A stretch of DNA of 64,000 nucleotides from positions 7,425,501 to 7,489,500 of the forward strand of contig JAPFFF010000005.1 in assembly GCA_039105265.1 (NCBI GenBank). The letters are read 5' to 3'. The notes below the pieces were generated by a model, which did not search any database, had not been told where the DNA came from, and saw only the letters and a list, made by a program, of their open reading frames with translations. The stretch comes from Tritrichomonas musculus. Lineage: Eukaryota > Parabasalia > Tritrichomonadida > Tritrichomonadidae. Position numbers and translations under genes: made by a program. The stretch's first letter is position 1, and every line of letters begins with the position of its first letter. Below are positions 56,589 through 64,000 of this stretch, piece after piece.

Positions 56589-58763
56589 TTATGCGGTTAT
56601 TTGGAATTTGGTCCTTGACTTAGGAACGAAGTCTTCATAATCTTCATTTAAATCAGAACTTTCATCATTTTCTTGATCAAGAGAACGATCATTTTTACGA
56701 ATCATCTTTCGTAAATTTTTCAATTGCTTTTCAAGATCAAGGCGTCGTTTTTGGATTTCACTTCTCATTTTTCTCTGGATCTCTGTAATTTTAGATGAAA
56801 ATTGCTTTGTTTCTTCTTCAATACTTGACAATGTTTGTTGTATCGCCGCCTCTTTTTTCTTAAATTGTTGTATATTAGCTTGAAATTTTTGCTTTGAAAG
56901 TTCTAGTTGTTTCACTGAGCAATGCTCTTTGTCTTTTTCAGCAGTTTTGATATCATCTTTAAAAGAATCAACATGATGCTGTATTTGCTCTCCAAAATGG
57001 TCTACACAATCCATTCTTTGTTTTGTAAGAGCATCTATTCCAGCGCATATTCTTTCACTTACAATAGAAGTATGCTTTAATAAAATATCATCTTGACTAA
57101 TGTCAAACTGCGGCTTTCTAGATTTTGATGCTTCTTCTATAATGACAACTTTCTTTTTTGTGTGTTTGCCGTTCCTTGATTTATGTGAGTTAGCGTCGGC
57201 CTCTTCTTCAGTATCTTCTTCCTCGACTCCTCCATTTTCTGATGTATCAACGTTAGATATAGAAATATTCATGCTCATATTCATATCAATAGATGGAGGA
57301 GGGGGAGATTCAACAATAATTGAATCTTGTTCGGCATAATCATCAGTATTTAATTCAGCAACTGGCATTTCTGATACTTTCTGAGGATCTATTGAGTTGG
57401 TAGACGATTTGAAATCAGTAAATAAATTTTCATCAATTTGAGATGAGTAACTTGGCATTTGAGCATCACGAGCAATATACATCGCAACTGATGATTTAAC
57501 ATTTTTAACAATAGAGCCATTTGAGATATTTGGAGGCAACTGATTAGGAACGCTAATATGAACAATTGAATTGTGATTTTTTGCAGGTGATGGTTTTCTT
57601 TCTGCTGAATGTGGAGTTTGATTGGTTGTGTCCTTTATTGGAAATGGTTTAGTTGGAGTCTGTTGAGTAATTGAATTAGATTGTATAGGAAGATTTGCAT
57701 TTTCATCATCATGATCGCTAATAATAGGCTGAGATTCACCTCTTGATATTCGAGAAAATATTTCTGCAATCATTTTTGAAGAGGGCTTTCTTGATAATTT
57801 GATTGTGATTTTATGATCTTCACTTTCACCAAAATCTTTAAAACTTTGTTCAAGAACTATAGTCATTATAGTATTTTCAGCATCGAGTCCGCATATTGCA
57901 TCAAAAGGTATTGTCATTATTTTTTCGTCAAAGCAAAATATCAAATCAGTTATACCGATATCGATCCATCCAGAAGTAATAACCGTATCATTTGGAAAAG
58001 ATGCATTTTGAAATTGGAGAGAAATAATAAATGATTTGATTCCATTATTTATTTTCGAACTGATCTTGTGAACACAACTAATAAATAATGCGTCTTCTTT
58101 ATGCGAAAATGATGCTTCTTTAACACGAGCCTGAGCAATCCATAAAATATTGAAGAGTTGCATTTGAGTTTTAGGTGATTGAATTTCTTTTGCAGCATCA
58201 AAGAGAATTTGCGCACATTCTTGGATAAAAGATGTAAGTGAGCTATTTTTAATAATTAGATGATATATAAAGGCCAAAGCTTTCGCATATAAAGTTTGAT
58301 CTTCATCGCAATCCTTAAACATTGTTATAATGGAACGAACAATATCATTAATTGTTTTTTCATTAATAATTTGACTGTTTTTGAACATTTTGTCAAAAAG
58401 AGAAAGTACTTCATTCTTTATTTCATAAAAATCATCATTGGAAGGCTTTCCATATATTACATAAGTGAAAGAGGCTAATGAAGAAAAAAAATTTTGATCT
58501 TTTTCTGAAAAATTCTGATCCAAGTAATTCATATCAGACATTTTGTTGAGCATTGATACTATAATTGGTATATATTTTTTCCATTCATCGCATGTTGCAG
58601 AAGTTCTAATGGCTTCTATTAGTACCAGTTTTGATTTTTGAGATATCTTTTCGTTTAAACAAGTTTCACAATCTAAGATATCTTTTAATCCATCCCAAAA
58701 GCTAGAATTTTTGATATTTAATTGGCTGGATAGATATGATTGAAGTGTTGGCAAAGTAGTCAT
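56589..58763 (-). CDS. Candidate meiotic-axis protein (SYCP2/Red1-like architecture)
   Basis: A 724-residue protein. Residues 1-225 are helical repeats (armadillo-like); residues about 235-345 form a beta-rich unit (SFIISLQFQNASFPNDTVITSGWIDIGITDLIFCFDEKIMTIPFDAI..) of PH/Spt16M-like character; residues 350-560 are disordered with short Ser/Pro motifs and an acidic EEEDTEEEADAN patch; residues 570-695 form a strong coiled coil (SEIQKRRLDLEKQLKNLRKMIRK). This order, ARM, SLR-like domain, disordered linker, terminal coiled coil, is that of SYCP2/Red1-type axis core proteins. No motif by itself proves the family; function is inference from layout. Confidence 0.5.
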   Translation of the reverse strand: MTTLPTLQSYLSSQLNIKNSSFWDGLKDILDCETCLNEKISQKSKLVLIEAIRTSATCDEWKKYIPIIVSMLNKMSDMNYLDQNFSEKDQNFFSSLASFTYVIYGKPSNDDFYEIKNEVLSLFDKMFKNSQIINEKTINDIVRSIITMFKDCDEDQTLYAKALAFIYHLIIKNSSLTSFIQECAQILFDAAKEIQSPKTQMQLFNILWIAQARVKEASFSHKEDALFISCVHKISSKINNGIKSFIISLQFQNASFPNDTVITSGWIDIGITDLIFCFDEKIMTIPFDAICGLDAENTIMTIVLEQSFKDFGESEDHKITIKLSRKPSSKMIAEIFSRISRGESQPIISDHDDENANLPIQSNSITQQTPTKPFPIKDTTNQTPHSAERKPSPAKNHNSIVHISVPNQLPPNISNGSIVKNVKSSVAMYIARDAQMPSYSSQIDENLFTDFKSSTNSIDPQKVSEMPVAELNTDDYAEQDSIIVESPPPPSIDMNMSMNISISNVDTSENGGVEEEDTEEEADANSHKSRNGKHTKKKVVIIEEASKSRKPQFDISQDDILLKHTSIVSERICAGIDALTKQRMDCVDHFGEQIQHHVDSFKDDIKTAEKDKEHCSVKQLELSKQKFQANIQQFKKKEAAIQQTLSSIEEETKQFSSKITEIQRKMRSEIQKRRLDLEKQLKNLRKMIRKNDRSLDQENDESSDLNEDYEDFVPKSRTKFQITA

Positions 58764-58955
58764 CGAATTAAAATCAAAAAAAAATGATTATTCTCCATTT
58801 ATTTTGATGTTAAGACATCAAAAATTTTATTTGATTAGCTCTGTTTATTATAACTTTTTATATGTTCTTATAGAAAATATTCAGATAAATGATATTTGAG
58901 AAATTTTCTATAAATTTTGACATATTCGCCAAATTAAAAATCATTTATATATTTT

Positions 58956-59447
58956 ATGTCTGAGAAAAATTTGCTAGCTATCCTCAACGATCGAAATGAA
59001 TTTTTTGTCGACAAACACCTCGATAAATTCCCTAAAGACTCTAATGAGCACAAGCTCCTTTCAATTTTCGCTTATGGAAACTGGAACGATTATCTTCAAC
59101 TATCAAAATCGTTACCACCTTCACTTGTTTTAGATGTTCATAGTGAAGCCGCGAAGAAACTTAAAATGCTCACACTACTCTCCTTATTTTCAGCTGAAAG
59201 AAAATGTACATATAATGCCTTATATAAAGCTCTTTCAATTGATAACCAAGTAGAACTTGAAGAATTAGTTGTTGATCTGCTTGGAATGGAACTTATAGAA
59301 GCAAAAATAGACGAAGTATCATCAACCATTATTTGTACACGTGCTTGTGCAAGATGCGTACCAAACGAAGAATCAGCAATAAAAGCTGTAATTGATAAGA
59401 TTCAAAAGATACGTGGTCGTATAGATCAGGCATTGAAAGAAGAATAA
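58956..59447 (+). CDS. CSN7: COP9 signalosome subunit 7-like PCI protein
   Basis: A 163-residue protein with a compact PCI/winged-helix half: KKLKMLTLLSLFSAERKCTYNALYKALSIDNQVELEELVVDLLGMELIEAKIDEVSSTI (residues about 67-125), the CSN7/eIF3m-type pattern, followed by RIDQALKEE. The COP9 signalosome removes Nedd8 from cullins. It is shorter than animal CSN7 (about 270 residues), lacking the long C-terminal helix. The gene is divergent from the axis-like gene, 190 bp away, and has an initiator-like AAAAATCATTTATATATTTTATG. CSN7 is favoured over eIF3m by length; moderate certainty. Confidence 0.72.
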   Translation: MSEKNLLAILNDRNEFFVDKHLDKFPKDSNEHKLLSIFAYGNWNDYLQLSKSLPPSLVLDVHSEAAKKLKMLTLLSLFSAERKCTYNALYKALSIDNQVELEELVVDLLGMELIEAKIDEVSSTIICTRACARCVPNEESAIKAVIDKIQKIRGRIDQALKEE

Positions 59448-59732
59448 AGATATTTTTTATAATTAACTAGGCATTTTTCTTTTTTGTTTTTGCATATAAT
59501 TATTCTGCATTATTCACATCAATATACTTTATACGTATCTATTTTGATGAGGGGCTGTTTTTCTTGATATTCCAAAAATTCATTTTCAAAAAATAAAAAA
59601 ATTCAAAAATTATTTGGCTGTTAAAAAAATTAAGTAAAACTCTTATATTTGATAGTTTCCTTTATTTAGTCTTTTTATGAAAACCAAAATAAATAAATAA
59701 AAAAGATAGAGTATTAAAAAATAATATATAAA
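59448..59732. other. Short convergent spacer
   Basis: AT-rich; a 3' end region between converging genes. Nothing further seen. Confidence 0.5.
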
Positions 59733-62561
59733 TTATACAGATTGATCGTCGTCATCGCTACTTAAAGAAATAAGCCGATGTGCATTTGCAACAGACAATC
59801 TATGCCGCAAAGTATCTATTGCTGAGTTTAGTTTTTTCTTATCATTAGACTTCATTCTCTTTTGTTCCAAGAATTTCACTCCTATATATTGATTTGGATT
59901 ATCGACGAAATCTTTGAAAACGAAATTTTGTGGTAAAACTTCAGTGTGAGGCGGTTTAATTTCGTCTTTGGAAGAATTTAATTCGTCACTGTTTTGTGAG
60001 GCTAAATTATCATCCAAATTATCAATTGAAAATGTAGATTGGATTTTGCAATTGAAAAATTTTTCCATTAAATGCTTGTTTGATCTATATCTAGCTATTG
60101 AGTATAAATTTCCTTTACCTTGTGAAGGAGCTTTAGGATTTGCTCCAAATGAAATAAGTAAGTCAATTATTAAATCATTTGAGAAATAAACTGCGTAGCT
60201 CAATGGTGACCAACCACCTTCATCAAGAGGATCTATATTTTTGTTTGTGTTAAGTAAAATAATTGAAAGAATAAGTGGATTACCAACAACAGCAGCAGTG
60301 TGTATAACGGTAAACAATGAACGAGATTCTTTCTTTCGTCTTTTATGCTCGCCTCTTTTTGAATATTGCTGTGGTGACGATGGCTTGATGCTTTTTCTTG
60401 GTTTGTCTGCTTTCTTTTTCTGTTTTCTTCGTTTATCATCTGAATTTGGCGCTAAAAGTGATGATCCGCGTCCTGAATTATCACTAGATGTATCATCATC
60501 TTCATTATTATTACCGGTGTTGTTATTACTATTATTATTATTTGAGTTAATACTATCATTACTATTTTTACTATTTTCATAGTCATCATTGCTGGTACTA
60601 TGAAGGATATTATTATTATTATTATTATTATTGTCATAGTAAATATTGCAACTTTCTGCTCGTTTGATATTCAACTTATGATTTTCTGAATCTGAATCTG
60701 AGTTATTAACATTATTGGTTCCAGGTACAATGGAAGGAATAGAATTAGAAGTACTATTAATTGATATGTTTCCATTCTTGTCAACCTTTTTTTGTTCTTT
60801 TGTTAAAATATCAGTGGTCATTATAATTCGATAAACATCTAATAATCTCTGCTCTTTAATTGCCTCAATCAATGCGTTATAAATTTCTTTTCGACTTGGA
60901 TGATTATTTAATTTCAAATTATGTGAATTTGTCTGATCATTATTATTTTCATTGTCTGTGTCGTTATTATTACTAGTATTTTTTGTATCAAAATTATTAT
61001 CACGATAAGAACGCGAAATAAATTGCTTCTTTTCATATTTTGCAATTATGAAGTTTCGACGCTGCTGATTATCTGACATTGGAGAAATCTTATCTTCAGG
61101 CTTTAGAGTAGCTTCAAGAATTTGGTTAGCTTTTACTGTTCCTATCGCCTCTTCAGCTAGAGCTTTTTGATAAGGATCAATTTCATCGAGAACCAGAGAA
61201 CGAACCTTTGATATTTTTGAACTAAGAAATCGATGTTCAGCAACACAGTTATCACATAAAGTTACTGCAAAGTTAAGAGAAGCCCAAGATGCATTCATAC
61301 ATCCACAGTCTGCACAAATTGTATTTAAGACTGGCTGGTTGAAGTTAAGAGGAAGTCCATCACTATACTCATCATCATATTCGTTTGAATCTGTTGAGTT
61401 ATTCTGTCCAATTCCATCTTCAAGTTTCATTTTCATTAGGAGTTTTTCTTGGCTGTTATTATTTATTTGCTGTGCTATATTATTTCTTATAACTGCCACC
61501 CAATTGTTCATGTCCCATTGAGTTAATGCTTGTAAAAAAATAAATCTCTTGGGAGATGATATCGAAAAGCAATTCATTCTAGGTGTATTTGGTTCAGTCT
61601 TAACCGAACAAAACATTAATGATATATTTTTAGTTGTTCGAAGAGCTTCATCAACAGTTTTGGCATAAGATAGAACTCCATTGGATAGCATGAAAAATCG
61701 GCGATGAAAGCTCTTTGACATTGTGCCTGATTTTCGTTTCCATAAGTATCCTTGAATTGAAGTAGCTGTTGTTCCGCTAAATGGAACTTTTAAGCGGTCC
61801 CAGAAAACGGTTAATTGTGCAGAAAGATGCTGCTTAAGAGAAATATAATGATTTGAAAATTCTTGAATTTGTTGATTAACTTCCTGAATTGTTGTTTGTG
61901 TCAAATTTAATTCTTCGCCTTTATCATTCATTGCAGAAATGCACTCTGTAAACGGGCCAGAGACTGAAGTAATATAAGATAGGAACATGTGAGGCAAATT
62001 TGATTTAAGTTTTAATTCGATTTCTTCCATTCGCATACAAAAACTGAAAAAAGATAATGTAGCCAAACTATGTTCTTGGGTAAGTTGATTTTCTCTTTCA
62101 AGTCTGTCTTTTTCTTTAGTTTGAGGTTTCATTGAAACATATTTTTCTTCGATTGTATTAAATGCAAAAAAATGCTTTTGATACTCTTTTTCATCATTTG
62201 TTAATTGCTCTAATTCTTTTTGAACAAAATTATTTAATGGAGACACAATTTTCTGTGAAATAATGTTAAAGTGAGACGTAAATGCGGTATCTACAGCCTT
62301 TAAGATTTGAGATAATGGTTTTATTGAAGGATCAGTACATACAATTTCCATGTTGTTAAAAGATCGGCGTAGACTTTTAAATTCGGAACACATTTTTTGA
62401 CCAAGATCTGCGTATATTGTAAACTGTTTGGCAATATTTGTTATTTCATCTCCAACTTGTTTTAAATACTCAAAACGTCTTTGCTGTTCGAGATTGAAAA
62501 ATGGAGTTGCGTGCATGTACTGAAGTGTCTCGTCGTTGATTGCATGCGGATCTGTAGTCAT
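59733..62561 (-). CDS. BAR-PH-ArfGAP-ankyrin protein (ACAP/ASAP class)
   Basis: A 942-residue protein. Residues about 20-240 are a BAR-like coiled helix bundle; about 265-365 a PH domain (GYLWKRKSGTMSKSFHRRFFMLSNGVLSYAK); about 415-525 an ArfGAP zinc finger, CADCG...LCDNC with the expected CxxCx16CxxC spacing, followed by EHRFLSSKISKVRSL, including the Arg in HR; then a poly-Asn/Ser/Asp linker and ankyrin repeats (about 750-830). It would switch off ARF GTPases at curved membranes, as ACAP and ASAP do. Long Asn and basic insertions (residues about 560-740) separate the ArfGAP and ankyrin units. Confidence 0.93.
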   Translation of the reverse strand: MTTDPHAINDETLQYMHATPFFNLEQQRRFEYLKQVGDEITNIAKQFTIYADLGQKMCSEFKSLRRSFNNMEIVCTDPSIKPLSQILKAVDTAFTSHFNIISQKIVSPLNNFVQKELEQLTNDEKEYQKHFFAFNTIEEKYVSMKPQTKEKDRLERENQLTQEHSLATLSFFSFCMRMEEIELKLKSNLPHMFLSYITSVSGPFTECISAMNDKGEELNLTQTTIQEVNQQIQEFSNHYISLKQHLSAQLTVFWDRLKVPFSGTTATSIQGYLWKRKSGTMSKSFHRRFFMLSNGVLSYAKTVDEALRTTKNISLMFCSVKTEPNTPRMNCFSISSPKRFIFLQALTQWDMNNWVAVIRNNIAQQINNNSQEKLLMKMKLEDGIGQNNSTDSNEYDDEYSDGLPLNFNQPVLNTICADCGCMNASWASLNFAVTLCDNCVAEHRFLSSKISKVRSLVLDEIDPYQKALAEEAIGTVKANQILEATLKPEDKISPMSDNQQRRNFIIAKYEKKQFISRSYRDNNFDTKNTSNNNDTDNENNNDQTNSHNLKLNNHPSRKEIYNALIEAIKEQRLLDVYRIIMTTDILTKEQKKVDKNGNISINSTSNSIPSIVPGTNNVNNSDSDSENHKLNIKRAESCNIYYDNNNNNNNNILHSTSNDDYENSKNSNDSINSNNNNSNNNTGNNNEDDDTSSDNSGRGSSLLAPNSDDKRRKQKKKADKPRKSIKPSSPQQYSKRGEHKRRKKESRSLFTVIHTAAVVGNPLILSIILLNTNKNIDPLDEGGWSPLSYAVYFSNDLIIDLLISFGANPKAPSQGKGNLYSIARYRSNKHLMEKFFNCKIQSTFSIDNLDDNLASQNSDELNSSKDEIKPPHTEVLPQNFVFKDFVDNPNQYIGVKFLEQKRMKSNDKKKLNSAIDTLRHRLSVANAHRLISLSSDDDDQSV

Positions 62562-63358
62562 TTAAAAATGAAAGAAATAAGAATTTTATTAAAAATATTA
62601 GTAAACAAATTTTTTTTTTTCAATGGTTTATGAGAAATATTGATTTTTGATAAGTCAATTCAAAAAGTTGTTTTCAAAAGAAGTTTTTGAAAAAATATTT
62701 TATAATTGAATGATTTACGTAAATTTTAATTTGAATAAAATTATTATTATAAAAAACATTATTATATATTTTTTGCCATATTCCACTCATTTTTTTAATT
62801 ATTATTTTAATATTTATTATAAATTAATAAGTAGATACAATTATTTTCAAAAAATTAATTAAATGCATGTAACAATTTAAGATTTTGAAAAATATATAAA
62901 TATAATTTTATATTCACCCAGATAATAAATTGAATTGTTTTTTTTAGTAAAATTCAGAAAATATTTAAATAACAATCTCTCAACTTTTTCAATTAAAAAA
63001 AACTTTCTTTGGGGTGCTTTGTGAAGATATCAACATTTATTAATTTGGGCTGTATTATTTGATTGTATTTGAGCAAACCAAGCGTTTAGAATAATAAAAA
63101 AATTAATATAATAAAAACGATTATTTAACGAACATTTTATTAACTTAGTTGATAGAAAGTTTCAGATTGTTGATAAGAACATTAAAATAATATTAAAAAA
63201 AAAACGCAGTATATTATTTGATGATTTGTGATTTTCGACCAAAATATTAAAAACAACATAAAAAATCACAAAACAATACAAATTATTTCAAAAAATAACA
63301 AACAAAATTAATAGTAAAAAGCGAGGAAAGTAAATTCGCATTTTTGCTTGTAATAAAC
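62562..63358. other. Intergenic region upstream of the ArfGAP gene
   Basis: About 800 bp, mostly AT-rich. A slightly richer patch at 63007-63060 (TTTGGGGTGCTTTGTGAAGA) could be part of a small RNA but matches none I know. No coding frame seen. Confidence 0.45.
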
Positions 63359-64000
63359 TTAGCTTTCCTTCTTACATTGGGCAGCAATTTCATTGAACGA
63401 AGCTGCAATGCTGTCAAACTCTTCCCATAATGGTTTCGTATTTCTCATATGATAAGGAGAATTATGATGTTCGTAAGGATCTTCAAAATTAGTTCTACAT
63501 ATATAGCAGTAGTAATTTGATTTTCCAATTACTGCTGAAACGTCATTTGTATTGGCTTTCAAATTTGATTGGGCTGCACTTACTTTATTTTGTAGTTTGG
63601 CTCCTCTATCAAGCATGCATGATCGAGCAATCTGATTTGCATTAGGGCGAACCGGCTGAAACGGAGTCATGAAATAAAAAGGAGGAGCAGTTTCTACGTA
63701 GAGCTGAGGTATTTGTTCCGTGGTACTAAAAACTTTTATGATTGGAGCATACATGTGACGGTAATCAGAAACCACGATCTCTGGAGCTTTTGGATAATGT
63801 GACGCGATTGGTAAGCATTGAATTTTTCTGTATGAATCGCTTAAGTTTCTTGTGCTTATTTTTTGGATACGGTTTTGGTAAGAAATGTTGATTTGGTTAT
63901 TATTATTCGAACTATTGTTTTTGGTGTTCATTATTTTATTGATTGAAGGATTTAGTGTACACAATATATTTGGATTTGTGTTAGCTGTAGTAGACACAGT
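63359..64000 (-). CDS. Dbf4-like kinase regulator, N-terminus beyond the window
   Basis: The last 212 residues of a protein still open at the window edge. A motif-M-like block (YAPIIKVFSTTEQIPQLYVETAPPFY, then TPF) is followed by a Dbf4-type zinc finger CYICRTNFEDPYEHHNSPYH, in CxxC...HxxxxxH spacing. Dbf4 activates Cdc7 for replication-origin firing; both motif M and the C-terminal zinc finger contact the kinase. The upstream Asn/Ser-rich segment looks disordered. The assignment from two motifs in correct order is good, though motif M is weak. Confidence 0.7.
   Translation of the reverse strand, partial: TVSTTANTNPNILCTLNPSINKIMNTKNNSSNNNNQINISYQNRIQKISTRNLSDSYRKIQCLPIASHYPKAPEIVVSDYRHMYAPIIKVFSTTEQIPQLYVETAPPFYFMTPFQPVRPNANQIARSCMLDRGAKLQNKVSAAQSNLKANTNDVSAVIGKSNYYCYICRTNFEDPYEHHNSPYHMRNTKPLWEEFDSIAASFNEIAAQCKKES

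Noticed and set aside
63007..63060. Possible spliceosomal RNA
   Set aside because: No match to the conserved segments of U1 to U6 that I know and no clear stem pattern.

Overview
The window looks like a nuclear contig of a trichomonad parabasalid; Tritrichomonas foetus or a close relative is my best guess, and the species is inference. The evidence is very AT-rich DNA with long homopolymer runs, long intronless genes, a BspA-type leucine-rich-repeat protein, a DUF3447-type ankyrin protein, an enkurin-like flagellar protein, and many gene starts preceded by a short TCA-T/A-rich initiator-like stretch a few bases before ATG. The combination of BspA, DUF3447, a Maverick and a flagellum argues against Entamoeba.

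Positions 1 to about 16,235 are the right-hand part of a Maverick/Polinton virus-like transposon. In order it holds an open-ended EF-hand-like protein, an A32-type packaging ATPase, several small proteins, the double jelly-roll major capsid protein, a candidate minor capsid protein, a 1262-residue coiled-coil fibre, two paralogous membrane-active-looking peptides (N-terminus MAFGSWFKKLG), an integrase and a protein-primed family B DNA polymerase. The left terminus and any Ulp1-type maturation protease are outside the window. Most genes share a late-promoter-like block (TATTTTT, a short spacer, then a CACTAACGAAA or CACTCGCAAATG type box abutting the ATG). Clusters of tiny perfect hairpins sit in linker parts of the ATPase, integrase and polymerase genes.

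From 16.2 to 31 kb is a repeat-rich belt: Sel1-repeat and kinase gene relics at the Maverick edge, a roughly 600-bp MITE, an intact BspA-LRR/protein-kinase gene, a small Atg10-like gene, two degenerate transposase-like genes (one a hAT relic), a complete pogo/Tigger-like transposon with TA duplication and repeat-bearing TIRs, and a 980-bp non-autonomous hAT element with a perfect 8-bp target duplication.

From 31 to 64 kb are mainly single-copy host genes: a caspase-fold protein lacking the usual His, a Lys-rich small protein, an RCC1-repeat protein, an amino-acid transporter, a DUF3447 ankyrin protein, a giant BEACH-family protein, enkurin, a PP1-like phosphatase, a CHMP1-like ESCRT-III protein with a long repeat tail, a 56-residue Tom22-like protein, a protein with meiotic-axis (SYCP2/Red1-like) architecture, CSN7, a BAR-PH-ArfGAP-ankyrin protein and a truncated Dbf4-like protein. 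AT-rich spacers hold further inverted-repeat elements at 39.3 and 41.8 kb. No CRISPR, rRNA, intact tRNA or obvious intron was seen.
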